NCBI RefSeq assembly: GCF_900142185.1
Contig: NZ_FQZZ01000001.1
Location: forward strand, 496,001 to 560,000
DNA length: 64,000 nt
Direction of reading: 5' to 3'
Source of the DNA: Lutimaribacter pacificus
GTDB lineage: Bacteria; Pseudomonadota; Alphaproteobacteria; Rhodobacterales; Rhodobacteraceae
Under the pieces are notes generated by a model, which ran no database searches, was not told where the DNA came from, and worked only from the letters and a program-made list of their open reading frames with translations. The position numbers were made by a program, and so were the translations under genes. Positions within the stretch are counted from its first letter, which is position 1; every line of letters begins with the position of its first letter. Below, piece by piece: positions 25,145-34,774 of the stretch.

Positions 25145-25474
25145 TTTCGTGATCCTTCTGGTCAAATAATATGCGGATTGTGAATCCGCTGTCTGAAGCC
25201 GCACTTAGGATGGGTGATTTCACCTAACAAGACATCTTTTTTGCATAGGAGTCATGCGGCCGCTGCATGTGTCGGAAATGCGCCGAAACGCCTTGTAAAA
25301 AAGGGCTGAAACGGTTGTGGATATGTCGGTTTCAGGGCGCGAAATGGCGCAATTGAGCCTTATGTTTCGCTGCGCTGCGGCAAAGGGTCGTTTTCCGGCC
25401 TCGGCGGTTTCCCGTTGGCGTTTGTTCGCCTTTCGTGCTACTGCGTCAGAAAAGCAACAACCGGCAGGGCAGTG
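25145..25474. promoter_or_regulatory. Divergent regulatory gap DUF1127 / ruvC
   Basis: 330 bp without a gene. It holds a 7-bp stem-loop GCGGATT-GTG-AATCCGC at 25173-25189 in the DUF1127 leader, a palindrome GGTGA-TT-TCACC at 25213-25224, and more AT-rich segments towards ruvC. On the minus strand TTGTTA, 17 bp and TAAGTG bracket the palindrome, compatible with a repressor over a promoter spacer. Confidence 0.4.
25213..25224. promoter_or_regulatory. GGTGATTTCACC operator-like palindrome
   Basis: Perfect 5-bp half-sites around a 2-bp centre, 69 bp upstream of the DUF1127 ATG, within a possible minus-strand promoter spacer. The binding protein is unknown. Confidence 0.35.
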
Positions 25475-25981
25475 ATGCGGATTTTAGGGATCGATCCGGG
25501 GCTTCGGAACCTCGGATGGGGTGTGATCGAGGCGCAGGGCAGCCGACTCAGCCATGTCGCCAACGGGATTCTGCATTCCGAAGGCTCCGATCTGGCCCGC
25601 CGCCTGCTGTCTCTGCACGAACAGCTGACCGATGTCCTGCACCGCTATGCCCCCGAAACCGCGGCGGTCGAACATACCTTCGTCAACAAGGACGGGGCCG
25701 GCACGCTGAAGCTGGGGCAGGCGCGGGCGATCGCGCTGCTGGTACCGGCGCAGTTCGGCATCGCGGTGGGGGAATACGCGCCCAACGCGGTGAAAAAGAC
25801 GGTGGTCGGCGTGGGCCACGCGCAGAAGGGGCAGATCGACCACATGGTGCGGATGCAACTGCCCGGCGCCGATATTGCCGGGCCGGATGCGGCCGATGCG
25901 CTGGCGGTGGCGATCTGCCATGCCTATCAGGGCGCGGCCGCCACCCGGCTGGACCAGGCGGTGCGGAGGGCCAGCGCATGA
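25475..25981 (+). CDS. ruvC: Holliday junction endonuclease RuvC
   Basis: 168 residues. RuvC cuts Holliday junctions with RuvAB. The four acidic catalytic residues fall at the E. coli positions: Asp7 (GIDPGL), Glu66 (AVEHTF), Asp138 and Asp141 ([13 protein letters not shown]). ATG 25475 follows GGCAGGGC; a longer reading to 25415 has no homologous N-terminus. It overlaps ruvA by ATGA. Confidence 0.96.
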   Translation: MRILGIDPGLRNLGWGVIEAQGSRLSHVANGILHSEGSDLARRLLSLHEQLTDVLHRYAPETAAVEHTFVNKDGAGTLKLGQARAIALLVPAQFGIAVGEYAPNAVKKTVVGVGHAQKGQIDHMVRMQLPGADIAGPDAADALAVAICHAYQGAAATRLDQAVRRASA

Positions 25982-26655
25982 TCGGCAAGATCGCGGGGCG
26001 CATCGACTATCGTGCCGAAGACCACGTGCTGATCGACGTGCGCGGGGTGGGCTACCTCGTCTATTGTTCGGATCGCACATTGGCCGCGCTGCCCCCGGCG
26101 GGCGAGGCGGTGGCTCTCTATACCGACCTGCTGGTGCGCGAGGATATCCTGCAGCTTTTCGGCTTCCTGACGCTGGTGGAAAAGGAATGGCACCGCCTGC
26201 TGATGAGCGTGCAGGGCGTCGGCGCCAAGGCCTCGCTGGCCATTCTCGGCACGCTGGGGGCCGAGGGCGTCAGCCGCGCCATCGCGCTGGGCGACTGGAA
26301 TGCGGTCAAGGCGGCCAGGGGGATCGGCCCGAAAACCGCGCAGCGCGTGGTGAACGAGCTGAAGGACAAGGCCCCCGGTATCATGGCGCTGGGCGGCACG
26401 ATGGCCGCCGCGCTGGGCGAGGATGCGGCCGATGTGATCGAGGATGCCCCGGCAGCCCCCGCAACGTCCCGGCCCGCACCGGCCCCCCGCGGCAACGCCG
26501 CCGCCCAGTCCGAGGCGCTGTCGGCGCTGGCCAACCTCGGCTACGCCCCGGGCGAGGCCGCGGGCGCCGTTGCGCAGGCCGCCGATGACGCGCCCGGCGC
26601 CGATACCGCCACGCTGATCCGCGCGGCGCTGAAACTGCTGGCTCCGAAAGGGTAG
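25978..26655 (+). CDS. ruvA: Holliday junction DNA helicase subunit RuvA
   Basis: 225 residues. RuvA tetramers bind four-way junctions and load RuvB. Domain I ([20 protein letters not shown]), two helix-hairpin-helix motifs in [18 protein letters not shown] and [17 protein letters not shown], a disordered Ala/Pro linker (about 150-175) and the RuvB-binding domain III ([17 protein letters not shown]) are all visible. Its ATG overlaps the ruvC stop; ruvB follows 4 bp on. Confidence 0.96.
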   Translation: MIGKIAGRIDYRAEDHVLIDVRGVGYLVYCSDRTLAALPPAGEAVALYTDLLVREDILQLFGFLTLVEKEWHRLLMSVQGVGAKASLAILGTLGAEGVSRAIALGDWNAVKAARGIGPKTAQRVVNELKDKAPGIMALGGTMAAALGEDAADVIEDAPAAPATSRPAPAPRGNAAAQSEALSALANLGYAPGEAAGAVAQAADDAPGADTATLIRAALKLLAPKG

Positions 26656-26659
26656 GACG

Positions 26660-27688
26660 ATGACGACCCCCGATCCCACCCTGCGCCCCGATCCGCTGCC
26701 CGAGGATGGCGACCGCGCCCTGCGTCCGCAGGCGCTGGACGAATTCATCGGCCAGGCCGAGGCGCGCGCGAACCTCAAGGTGTTCATCCAGTCCGCCCGC
26801 CAGCGCGGCGAGGCGATGGATCACACCCTGTTCCACGGCCCCCCCGGCCTTGGCAAGACGACGCTGGCGCAGATCATGGCCAAGGAACTGGGGGTGAATT
26901 TCCGCATGACCAGCGGCCCGGTTCTGGCCAAGGCGGGCGACCTCGCGGCGATCCTGACCAATCTGGAATCGCGCGACGTGCTGTTCATCGACGAGATTCA
27001 CAGGCTCAACCCCGCGGTCGAAGAGGTGCTTTACCCCGCGCTGGAGGATTTCGAACTTGACCTCGTGATCGGCGAGGGGCCGGCCGCGCGCACCGTGCGG
27101 ATCGAGCTGCAGCCCTTCACGCTGGTCGGCGCGACCACGCGGATGGGGCTGCTGACCACGCCGCTGCGCGACCGCTTCGGCATTCCGACCCGGCTGAATT
27201 TCTACACCAGGGACGAGCTGAACGAGATCGTCACCCGCAACGCCCGGCTGATGGGCGCGCCCGCCACGCCCGAGGGGGCGATGGAAATCGCCCGCCGGTC
27301 GCGCGGCACGCCCCGGATCGCCGGGCGGCTGTTGCGCCGCGTCGTCGATTTCGCCGTGGTCGAGGGCGAGGGCCGCGTGACCAAGGAGATCGCCGATCAC
27401 GCGCTGACCCGGCTGGGGGTCGACGACCTTGGGCTGGACGGTGCCGACAGGCGTTATCTGCGGCTGATCGCCGAGAATTATGCCGGCGGCCCGGTGGGGA
27501 TCGAAACCCTGTCGGCCGCGCTGTCGGAAAGCCGCGACAGCCTGGAAGAGGTGATCGAACCCTTCCTGCTGCAACAGGGGCTGATCCAGCGCACCCCGCG
27601 CGGCCGGATGCTGGCGCAGAAGGGCTGGACGCATCTGGGGCTTGCCGCCCCAGGGGCGCCGGGGCAGGACGACCTGTTCGGAAAGTGA
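26660..27688 (+). CDS. ruvB: Holliday junction branch-migration ATPase RuvB
   Basis: 342 residues, hexameric AAA+ motor. Walker A GPPGLGKT at 60-67, Walker B FIDEIHRL, sensor 1 and Arg-finger region [20 protein letters not shown], and the winged-helix C-terminus with [12 protein letters not shown]. Usual length. Last gene of the ruvCAB operon; a further gene starts 61 bp downstream with its own strong ribosome site. Confidence 0.97.
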   Translation: MTTPDPTLRPDPLPEDGDRALRPQALDEFIGQAEARANLKVFIQSARQRGEAMDHTLFHGPPGLGKTTLAQIMAKELGVNFRMTSGPVLAKAGDLAAILTNLESRDVLFIDEIHRLNPAVEEVLYPALEDFELDLVIGEGPAARTVRIELQPFTLVGATTRMGLLTTPLRDRFGIPTRLNFYTRDELNEIVTRNARLMGAPATPEGAMEIARRSRGTPRIAGRLLRRVVDFAVVEGEGRVTKEIADHALTRLGVDDLGLDGADRRYLRLIAENYAGGPVGIETLSAALSESRDSLEEVIEPFLLQQGLIQRTPRGRMLAQKGWTHLGLAAPGAPGQDDLFGK

Positions 27689-27749
27689 CCGCGCGGCTTG
27701 CACCCGGCCCGCGCCCCGCGCTATCCCGCCCGAAGCGACAGGAGGCCCG

Positions 27750-28394
27750 ATGCAAGACGCCCGGATGACGCCCGACGAGGTCACGCAGCTTTTCACCCGC
27801 GCCGACGGGCAGTTCGCCTTTGCCCGCTGGGGCCGGCCCATCGCGCCGGTGATTTTCGGCGTCGGGGACAAGACACTCGAAACCATCAAGGGCGCGCTCG
27901 AGGCGGTGGCGGCGCTGTCGGGGCACAAGCTGGCCGAAACCGACCCCGAGCTTGGCGCCAACCTGATGGTGTTCTTCTTTCGCGACTGGGAGGAACTGCC
28001 GCAGGTGCCCAATCTCGACCGGCTGATCCCCGACCTCGGGCCGCTGGTGGCGCGGCTGCAATCGGCGGGCGCGAACCAGTATCGCGTGTTCCGCTTCGAC
28101 GACCAGGGCGGCATCAAGGCGGCCTTCGTCTTCGTGCGGATGGATGGCGCATTGTCGGACCTGCCGGCGGATGTGCTGGCGCTGTCGCAGGTAGTGCAGG
28201 GGATCCTGTTGTGGTCCGACACGGCCTTTACCGACCGCTCGCCGCTGGCGGTGCTGCAGGACCGCACCATCCTGCGCCCCGATATCGCGGCGCTGATCCG
28301 CGCGGCCTATGACCCGGTTTTGCCGGTGGCGGCAAGCGATCCGTCCCACGCATTGCGGCTGCAGGCGCGGATGCAATCCGCGCCGCCCGCCTGA
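27750..28394 (+). CDS. Conserved hypothetical protein
   Basis: 214 residues from ATG 27750, preceded by CAGGAGG. There is no signal peptide or membrane helix, and no family I can name with confidence. The sequence looks like a compact alpha/beta cytoplasmic protein, with FARWGRPIAPVIFGVGDKTL near 25-45, LMVFFFRDWEELPQVPNLDR near 72-92 and YRVFRFDDQGGIKAAFVFVR near 110-130. Its stop overlaps thpR (TGATG), so it is probably co-translated with it; the context otherwise gives no clue. Confidence 0.7.
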   Translation: MQDARMTPDEVTQLFTRADGQFAFARWGRPIAPVIFGVGDKTLETIKGALEAVAALSGHKLAETDPELGANLMVFFFRDWEELPQVPNLDRLIPDLGPLVARLQSAGANQYRVFRFDDQGGIKAAFVFVRMDGALSDLPADVLALSQVVQGILLWSDTAFTDRSPLAVLQDRTILRPDIAALIRAAYDPVLPVAASDPSHALRLQARMQSAPPA

Positions 28395-28939
28395 TGCGCT
28401 GCTTCATCGGTCTGCCGCTGCCGCCCGACATCCGCGCGGAACTCAGTGATCTGCAGGCCGAGTTGCGCACCGGCCGGCCGGTGGCCGAAGAGAACCTGCA
28501 CCTGACGCTGGCCTTCCTGGGCGACACGGAACTGCCCGCGCTCGAAGCGTTGCACGATGCCCTGTCCGGGATCGCCTTTGCCCCGTTCGATCTGCGGCTG
28601 GCCGGGCTCGACATGTTCGGCGGCCGCCGCCCGGCGGTCCTGTTCATCCGTGGCGATGGCGGCGATGCGCTGTCCCGGCTGCACGCGCGCGTCGTCACGG
28701 CCATCCGCGCCGCCGGGATCGACCTGCGCCGCGAACGGTTCCGCCCGCATGTCACGCTGGCCCGGTTCCGCCGCGAGATGCGCGCCGAGGAGTCCGCCAG
28801 ACTGGGCGATTTCCTGGCAGCCCACGGCGATGCCGCGCTGGCGCCCTTCACGGTCGACGGTTTCACCCTTTACCGTTCCACCCTGCATCCCGACGGGCCG
28901 GTCTACGAGCGGCTTGCAGACTATCCCGCATCGGCCTAG
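28394..28939 (+). CDS. thpR: RNA 2',3'-cyclic phosphodiesterase
   Basis: 181 residues, 2H phosphoesterase superfamily. The two HxTx motifs are HLTL at 36-39 and HVTL at 119-122, spaced as in bacterial LigT/ThpR, which opens 2',3'-cyclic phosphates and can ligate tRNA halves in vitro. The start overlaps the previous stop by TGATG. It sits just before ybgC. Confidence 0.88.
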   Translation: MRCFIGLPLPPDIRAELSDLQAELRTGRPVAEENLHLTLAFLGDTELPALEALHDALSGIAFAPFDLRLAGLDMFGGRRPAVLFIRGDGGDALSRLHARVVTAIRAAGIDLRRERFRPHVTLARFRREMRAEESARLGDFLAAHGDAALAPFTVDGFTLYRSTLHPDGPVYERLADYPASA

Positions 28940-28949
28940 CCTGCGCGCC

Positions 28950-29348
28950 ATGAGCGAGCAGACCCCCAAACTCTACACCCTGCCGATCCGCGTCTATTAC
29001 GAGGATACGGACATGGCCGGCATCGTCTATTACGCCAATTACCTGCGCTATATCGAGCGCGGCCGCAGCGAATGGGTGCGCGAGGTCGGGCTGGATCAGA
29101 ACCGCATGAAGGACGAGGACGGCATCGTCTTCGCCGTGCGCCGGGTCGAGGCCGATTACCTTGCGCCCGCACGGCTGGACGACCGGCTGGACGTGCTGAC
29201 CTGGGTCGCGGAGCGCCGCCCCGCCCGGATGGTGATGGGGCAGGAGGTGCGGCGCGGCGACCAGGTGCTGTTCCGCGCGCTGGTCACGGTGATCTGCATG
29301 ACGCTGGATGGCCGCCCGGTGCGGATGCCGGTGTGGGACGACGGCTGA
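28950..29348 (+). CDS. ybgC: Tol-Pal associated acyl-CoA thioesterase
   Basis: 132 residues, hot-dog fold. The signature YYEDTDMAGIVYYANYLRY (about 14-32) includes the catalytic Asp of YbgC, followed by ERGRSEWVRE. YbgC hydrolyses acyl-CoA thioesters and is linked to phospholipid metabolism at the inner membrane. It is the usual first gene of the tol-pal cluster; here 178 bp separate it from tolQ. Confidence 0.93.
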   Translation: MSEQTPKLYTLPIRVYYEDTDMAGIVYYANYLRYIERGRSEWVREVGLDQNRMKDEDGIVFAVRRVEADYLAPARLDDRLDVLTWVAERRPARMVMGQEVRRGDQVLFRALVTVICMTLDGRPVRMPVWDDG

Positions 29349-29365
29349 GCGCGCGGCCCCGCGTG

Positions 29366-29387
29366 CTTCATCGTTCCGCAAATACTC
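29366..29387 (-). repeat. GAGTATTT...GATGAAG motif, copy 3 (minus strand)
   Basis: On the minus strand it reads GAGTATTTGCGGAACGATG then AAG, matching the plus-strand copies at 8065 and 41409. It lies between ybgC and tolQ, both on the plus strand, so it cannot be a 3' terminator for either in this orientation. Confidence 0.5.
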
Positions 29388-29448
29388 AATTCGCCCCGGC
29401 GGGTTTCCGCGTAATCGTTCAGATAGCGTATCCGTGATGCAGTTCCTG

Positions 29449-29477
29449 TTGGCTTTCCCCTTATCCATACGGTAGTT
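29449..29477 (+). promoter_or_regulatory. Possible tolQ promoter
   Basis: TTGGCT and GTAGTT separated by 17 bp, 50 bp before tolQ ATG. A 6-bp stem-loop CGGGCA-AAA-TGCCCG (29480-29494) lies in the predicted leader. Inferred by eye only. Confidence 0.35.
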
Positions 29478-29526
29478 TGCGGGCAAAATGCCCGAAAAAC
29501 CGGGGCACAAGCAACGAGCAGGCAGA

Positions 29527-30222
29527 ATGGAAGCAGAAACCCTTGCACTGGCGCAGGAGATGGATTTCTCCATGTGGGCGCTTTTCGCGCGCGCCACCTT
29601 TACCGTGAAACTCGTGATGATCCTGCTGATCGTGGCCTCGTTCTGGTCATGGTCGATCATCGTGCAGAAACTGATCGCCTATCGAAAGGCGCGGGCCGAG
29701 GCGGCGGTGTTCGACCGCGCCTTCTGGTCGGGCGACCCGCTGGACGAGCTGTTCGACCAGATCGGTGCCGATCCGGGCGGCCGGTCAGAACGGGTATTCG
29801 CCGCCGGCATGATCGAATGGCGGCGCAGCCACCGGCAGGATGGCGGGCTGATCGCGGGCGCGCAGGCGCGGATCGACCGCAACATGGATGTCGCCATCGC
29901 CAAGGAAGCCGAGGATCTGCAAGGCGGGTTGTCGGTGCTGGCCACGGTCGGATCGGTTTCGCCCTTCGTCGGGCTGTTCGGCACGGTCTGGGGCATCATG
30001 CACGCCTTCATCGGCATCGCCGAGCAGCAGAACACCAACCTTGCCGTCGTCGCGCCGGGCATCGCCGAGGCGCTGCTGGCCACCGGGCTGGGCCTGCTGG
30101 CGGCCATTCCCGCGGTGATCTTCTACAACAAGCTCAGCGCCGATGCGGACCGGATCGTCGCGGGATACGAGGCGTTCGCCGACGAATTTTCCACCATCCT
30201 CAGCCGCCAGCTGGATTCCTGA
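29527..30222 (+). CDS. tolQ: Tol-Pal proton channel subunit TolQ
   Basis: 231 residues, inner membrane. A MotA/ExbB family layout: first helix around TVKLVMILLIVASFWSWSII (about 22-42), a large cytoplasmic loop, then two helices around LSVLATVGSVSPFVGLFGTV and GIAEALLATGLGLLAAIPAV. With TolR it uses the proton gradient to drive outer-membrane constriction at division. ATG 29527 follows AGGCAG; an upstream in-frame ATG (29488) would add 13 residues without a better site. Confidence 0.95.
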   Translation: MEAETLALAQEMDFSMWALFARATFTVKLVMILLIVASFWSWSIIVQKLIAYRKARAEAAVFDRAFWSGDPLDELFDQIGADPGGRSERVFAAGMIEWRRSHRQDGGLIAGAQARIDRNMDVAIAKEAEDLQGGLSVLATVGSVSPFVGLFGTVWGIMHAFIGIAEQQNTNLAVVAPGIAEALLATGLGLLAAIPAVIFYNKLSADADRIVAGYEAFADEFSTILSRQLDS

Positions 30223-30225
30223 GCC

Positions 30226-30702
30226 ATGGGCGCGGGCGTCATCCAGAAGGACGGGGGCGGCGGGCATCGCCGGCGGCGGCGCGGCGGACGCGCGCGGCCG
30301 ATGTCGGAAATCAACGTCACGCCCTTTGTCGACGTGATGCTGGTGCTGCTGATCATCTTCATGGTCGCCGCACCGCTGATGACGGTGGGCGTGCCGGTGG
30401 AATTGCCGAAAACCGCAGCGAACGCGCTGCCCGGTGAACAGGAAGAGCCGCTGGCCATCACCATCACCGCCGAGGGGCAGGTGATGATCCAGACCACCGA
30501 GGTGCCGCGCGACGAGCTGGTCAACCGCCTGCGCGCGATCGCGGCGGAACGCGCCAGCGACCGGGTCTTCGTGCGCGCCGACGGGGCGGTGCCCTATGCC
30601 GGCGTGGTGCAGGTGATGGGCGCGCTGAACCGGGCGGGGTTTTCCAATATCGGGCTGGTGACGGATGCCGGCGGCCCCGCGCTTGACGGGCAGGAGAACT
30701 GA
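30226..30702 (+). CDS. tolR: Tol-Pal channel subunit TolR
   Basis: 158 residues, ExbD/TolR family. An Arg/Gly-rich N-terminus (HRRRRRGGRARPMSEINVTP) precedes one helix FVDVMLVLLIIFMVAAPLM, with the proton-carrying Asp in 'PFVDVMLV'. The periplasmic domain follows. It starts 3 bp after tolQ. Confidence 0.95.
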   Translation: MGAGVIQKDGGGGHRRRRRGGRARPMSEINVTPFVDVMLVLLIIFMVAAPLMTVGVPVELPKTAANALPGEQEEPLAITITAEGQVMIQTTEVPRDELVNRLRAIAAERASDRVFVRADGAVPYAGVVQVMGALNRAGFSNIGLVTDAGGPALDGQEN

Positions 30703-30710
30703 GGCCCGCA

Positions 30711-31832
30711 ATGCACGTGGGGCACATCATATCGGGGGCGGGCCATATCGGCCTGATCGGCTGGATTCTGTTCGGCGGGGCCTTCGCGCCCGCGCCGGAA
30801 CCGTTCGAGGTGACCGAGGTGGCGATGATCTCGGGTGCCGAGTTCGACGCGCTGCTGCGCGGGCAGGAGCCGCCCGAAACCGCCACGCAGGTGGCGCTGC
30901 CCACCCCGCCCGACAGCGACGAGGCGCCCGCACCGGCCCCGGCGCGGCCCGAGCCGCGCCCGACGCCGCCCGCGCCCGACGTGACCGAGGCGCCGCCGCC
31001 CGATCCCGCGCCCTCGGTGCCCGAACCGGCCCCGGCGGACCCCGCCGAGGTGCAGGACGAGGTGACCGAGATCGCCCCGCCGCTGCAGGAGCAGGCGGTG
31101 CTCGCGCCCGACCTGTCCGACCGCCCCGTCCCGCGCGAGGCACCGCGCGTCGCGCCCGAGCCCGTCGCCCCGCCGCCGCCCGACGCGCAGGTGGACGACG
31201 TGGTGCGCGAAGAGGCCACGCCGCAGGAAAGCCCCGACACCCCCAGCGAGGAACAGGAGGCCACCGCCCCCGAAGAGGCCACGACCGAGATCGTGACCGA
31301 GGCCGAGGAAAAGCCCGCCGCCGCGCCCTTGCGCTCGGTCCGCCCGCGCCCGCGCCCCGACCGGCCCGCGCCGCAGGAGCAGACCCGGACCGCTGCCGCG
31401 CCCGCGCCCACGCCCGACCGGGCCGAGACATCGAGCGCGGTGGAAAACGCGCTGGCCGAGGCGCTGGGCAATGCGCAGGCCACGGGCACATCGACCGCAC
31501 CCTCCGGCCCGCCGATGACCGCCGGGGAACGCGACGCGCTGCGCGTGGGCGTGCAACGCTGCTGGAACGTGGGCTCGCTGTCGTCGGACGCGCTGGGCAC
31601 GACCGTCGTGGTGCGCGTCGACATGAACGAGGACGCGACGCCGGCCACCGGCTCGATCCGGCTGGTCAGCCATTCCGGCGGCACCGAGGCCTCGGCGCGG
31701 CAGGCGTTCGAGACCGCCCGGCGCGCGATCATCCGCTGCGGCGCGAACGGTTTCGACCTGCCGCGCGAGAAATACGGCCAGTGGCGCGAAATCGAAATGA
31801 CCTTCGATCCCAGCAACATGAGGATCAAATGA
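30711..31832 (+). CDS. tolA: Tol-Pal bridging protein TolA
   Basis: 373 residues. An N-terminal membrane anchor (about 8-30, GAGHIGLIGWILFGGAFAPA) is followed by a long Pro/Glu/Ala-rich periplasmic stalk (about 55-245) instead of the Lys/Ala coiled coil of enterobacteria. The C-terminal TolA/TonB-like domain (about 265-373) contains VQRCWNVGSLSSDALGTTVV and ends near MTFDPSNMRIK. It links TolQR to TolB-Pal. Nine bases separate it from tolR. Confidence 0.9.
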   Translation: MHVGHIISGAGHIGLIGWILFGGAFAPAPEPFEVTEVAMISGAEFDALLRGQEPPETATQVALPTPPDSDEAPAPAPARPEPRPTPPAPDVTEAPPPDPAPSVPEPAPADPAEVQDEVTEIAPPLQEQAVLAPDLSDRPVPREAPRVAPEPVAPPPPDAQVDDVVREEATPQESPDTPSEEQEATAPEEATTEIVTEAEEKPAAAPLRSVRPRPRPDRPAPQEQTRTAAAPAPTPDRAETSSAVENALAEALGNAQATGTSTAPSGPPMTAGERDALRVGVQRCWNVGSLSSDALGTTVVVRVDMNEDATPATGSIRLVSHSGGTEASARQAFETARRAIIRCGANGFDLPREKYGQWREIEMTFDPSNMRIK

Positions 31833-31953
31833 GCGGCTGTGTCCGGGCATATCGCACCCCGCGGGATGCGGGGTGGCCGTGTTTCGCCGACGGAACGGCC
31901 GGATCGTGCTGTATGATTGAAACCAGGTTCAATCCGGGGAAAAAGAGGATCAC

Positions 31954-33282
31954 ATGATGATGCGTTACCTGACCCTCCTTGCGGCGCTGTGGCTTTGGGC
32001 CGCACCGGCGCCCGTTCTGGCCCAGGGCGGCCCGCTTCGGATCACCATCGACGAGGGGGTGATCGAACCCCTGCCATTCGCCGCGCCGGAATTCGTGGCC
32101 GAGAACGCGGCCGCCGCGCAGTTGGCGGCCGATATCGCCCGGGTGGTCGCCGCCGACCTGACCGGGACGGGGCTGTTCCGCGAGATATCGAAGGATGCCT
32201 TCATCAGCCAGATCACCAGCTTTGCCAGCCCCGTGCAGTTCGCCGACTGGCGCGCGATCAATGCGCAGGCGCTGATCACCGGCGCGGTCAGCGCGGGCAG
32301 CGACGGGCGGGTGACGGTCAAGTTCCGCCTTTACGACGTGTTCGCCGGGCAGGAGCTGGGATCGGGGCTGCAGTTCGACGGCACGCAGAACGGCTGGCGG
32401 CGGATGGCGCACAAGGTGGCCGACGCGGTCTATTCCCGCATCACCGGCGAGGCGCCCTATTTCGACAGCCGCGTGGTCTATGTCGCCGAGACCGGCCCCA
32501 AGGGCGACCGCCGGAAACGGCTGGCGGTGATGGATTACGACGGCGCCAACGTGCAATACCTGACCGACAGCAGCTCGATCGTGCTGGCGCCGCGGTTTTC
32601 GCCCACCGGCGACCGCATCCTTTATACCGGCTACGAGACCGGGTTTCCCAAGATCTACCTGCTGGACGTGGCCAGCGTGGGCCGGCGCGTGCTGGAGAAC
32701 CAGCCCGGCACCATGAGCTTCAGCCCGCGGTTTTCGCCCGACGGGCAGCATGTCGTCTATTCGCTGACGCAGGGCGGCAATACCGATATCTACATGATGT
32801 CGCTGGCGGGTGGCACGCCGCAGCGGCTGACCAGCGCGCCCTCGATCGAGACCGCGCCCAGCTTCAGCCCGGACGGCACGCAGATCGTGTTCGAATCCGA
32901 CCGTTCGGGCACCCAGCAGCTTTACGTGATGCCCACCGGCGGCGGAGAGCCGCGCCGCATCAGCTTCGGGCCGGGGCGCTATGGCACGCCGGTCTGGTCG
33001 CCGCGCGGCGACCTGATCGCCTTTACCAAGCAGTCCAAGGGCCGGTTCCATATCGGCGTGATGCGCACCGACGGGTCCGAGGAACGCCTGCTGACCGCCT
33101 CCTTCCTGGACGAGGGCCCGACCTGGGCGCCCAACGGCCGGGTGATCATGTTCACCCGCGAAACCCAGGGCGCGGGCGGCGAGGCGTCGCTGTATTCGGT
33201 GGATATCACGGGGCGGAACCTGAAACGCGTGCGTACCGAGGGCGGGGCGAGCGACCCGTCATGGTCGCCGTTGCAGAAATAG
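31954..33282 (+). CDS. tolB: Tol-Pal periplasmic protein TolB
   Basis: 442 residues. A signal peptide (about 1-26, ending PVLAQG) is followed by the N-terminal alpha/beta domain and a six-bladed propeller whose blades carry repeats such as [26 protein letters not shown] and [13 protein letters not shown]. TolB binds Pal in the periplasm. Three ATGs in a row (31954, 31957, 31960) follow AGAGGATC; the first is used. 121 bp separate it from tolA. Confidence 0.96.
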   Translation: MMMRYLTLLAALWLWAAPAPVLAQGGPLRITIDEGVIEPLPFAAPEFVAENAAAAQLAADIARVVAADLTGTGLFREISKDAFISQITSFASPVQFADWRAINAQALITGAVSAGSDGRVTVKFRLYDVFAGQELGSGLQFDGTQNGWRRMAHKVADAVYSRITGEAPYFDSRVVYVAETGPKGDRRKRLAVMDYDGANVQYLTDSSSIVLAPRFSPTGDRILYTGYETGFPKIYLLDVASVGRRVLENQPGTMSFSPRFSPDGQHVVYSLTQGGNTDIYMMSLAGGTPQRLTSAPSIETAPSFSPDGTQIVFESDRSGTQQLYVMPTGGGEPRRISFGPGRYGTPVWSPRGDLIAFTKQSKGRFHIGVMRTDGSEERLLTASFLDEGPTWAPNGRVIMFTRETQGAGGEASLYSVDITGRNLKRVRTEGGASDPSWSPLQK

Positions 33283-33392
33283 ACGGATGCCGGAGGCGTG
33301 AGCGCGCTGCCGATTCCCATATCCGCGCGCCTGTGCTAGAAAAGGGGCAGGCAAGAACAACGATGACCGACAAACACAAGCGGGAACCCAAA

Positions 33393-33911
33393 ATGACCTA
33401 TCTTACACGGGCAGTGATGCTGACCTCGGTGCTGGCACTGGCGGCCTGCACCAATCCGGGCCGTTTCAGCGGCGGCAATGACGGCGCCCTTGGCGCCGGT
33501 GCCGGCTCTGGCGCGATCGTGCCGGGATCGGCGAACGATCCGGCCTCGCCGGCCTATTTCCAGCAGACGGTGGGCGATCGTGTCCTGTTTGCCGTCGACC
33601 AGTCGACCCTGTCGTCGCAGGCGCAGGCGGTGCTGGACGGGCAGGCGCAATGGCTGATGCAGAACACCGACTACACCGCCGTGATCGAAGGCCACGCAGA
33701 CGAGCAGGGCACGCGGGAATACAACCTTGCCCTTGGCGCGCGTCGCGCCAACGCGGTGCAGGAATACCTGGTGTCGCGCGGTGTCGCGGGCAGCCGGCTG
33801 CGGGTGGTGAGCTATGGCAAGGAGCGCCCGATCGAGCTGTGTTCGGACGAGGCATGCTATGCCAAGAACCGCCGCGCGGTGACCGTGCTGGCCGCCGGGA
33901 TGACGAGCTGA
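33393..33911 (+). CDS. pal: Peptidoglycan-associated lipoprotein Pal
   Basis: 172 residues from ATG 33393. Signal sequence with lipobox LALAAC, a Gly/Ala/Ser-rich tether, and the OmpA-like peptidoglycan-binding domain with GHADEQGTREYNLALGARRA and RVVSYGKERPIELC. It is anchored in the outer membrane and interacts with TolB. An in-frame ATG at 33363 would add ten mostly charged residues to the signal and is less likely but possible. Confidence 0.94.
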   Translation: MTYLTRAVMLTSVLALAACTNPGRFSGGNDGALGAGAGSGAIVPGSANDPASPAYFQQTVGDRVLFAVDQSTLSSQAQAVLDGQAQWLMQNTDYTAVIEGHADEQGTREYNLALGARRANAVQEYLVSRGVAGSRLRVVSYGKERPIELCSDEACYAKNRRAVTVLAAGMTS

Positions 33912-33940
33912 CCGGGATCGGCAAAGCCAAGGGGGTGGGA

Positions 33941-34774
33941 ATGCGCAAGCTTGTTTTCGCCGGGATGCTGGCCGTGATGGCGTGGCCGCTGGCCGGTCAC
34001 GCGCAGCAGGCCGAGACGCTGGCCGATATCCGGCAGGAGATGACGGTTCTCTATGTCGAGATTCAGAAGCTGAAACGCGAGCTGTCCACCTCGGGCGCGC
34101 CGGGCGGCGTGGCGCAGGGCGGTTCCAGCCTGGAGCGTATCGACGCCATCGAGGCCGAGCTGCAGCGCCTGACCTCGAAAACCGAGGAGCTGGAGTTTCG
34201 CATCAACCAGGTGGTGACGGATGGCACCAACCGGATCGGCGACCTGGAGTTCCGCCTGTGCGAGCTGGAAAGCGATTGCGATATCGGCAAGCTGGGCGAC
34301 ACCCCGACGCTGGGCGGGGTCGAGCTGCCCTCGGCCCCCGCCGCGCCCGCGCCGGGGCCGCAGGCGCCCGGCAGCGAGGGGCCGCAGCTTGCCGTGGGCG
34401 AGCAGGCGGATTTCGACGCGGCACGCGCGGCGCTGGACGCGGGCGAGTACCAGAATGCCGCCGACCTCTTCGCGCGCTTCGCCGAGACCTATCCGGGCGG
34501 GCCGATGACCGCCGAGGCGCATCTGCGCCGCGGTGAGGCGCTGGCCCGGATGGGCGAGGACACGCAGGCGGCGCGCGCCTATCTCGAGGCGTTCAGCAGC
34601 GATCAGGACGGGGCTTTTGCCCCGCAGGCGCTGTATTCGCTGGGCGAAAAGCTGGGTGAGCTGGGCCAGACGCAGGAGGCCTGCGTGACGCTGGCCGAGG
34701 TGGGCGTGCGGTTCCCGCAGGCCGAGGCCGTCCAGCAGGCCGAACAGGCACGGGCGAGGATCGGCTGCCAGTGA
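33941..34774 (+). CDS. cpoB: Cell division coordinator CpoB (YbgF)
   Basis: 277 residues. Signal peptide (about 1-21, ending GHAQQ), an N-terminal coiled coil that trimerises (about 25-95, with ERIDAIEAELQRLTSKTEEL), a Pro/Ala linker, and C-terminal tetratricopeptide repeats (about 150-277, FDAARAALDAGEYQNAADLF onward). CpoB couples outer-membrane constriction to peptidoglycan synthesis. ATG 33941 has GGGGGTGGGA upstream. Its stop overlaps tilS by GTGA. Confidence 0.92.
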   Translation: MRKLVFAGMLAVMAWPLAGHAQQAETLADIRQEMTVLYVEIQKLKRELSTSGAPGGVAQGGSSLERIDAIEAELQRLTSKTEELEFRINQVVTDGTNRIGDLEFRLCELESDCDIGKLGDTPTLGGVELPSAPAAPAPGPQAPGSEGPQLAVGEQADFDAARAALDAGEYQNAADLFARFAETYPGGPMTAEAHLRRGEALARMGEDTQAARAYLEAFSSDQDGAFAPQALYSLGEKLGELGQTQEACVTLAEVGVRFPQAEAVQQAEQARARIGCQ

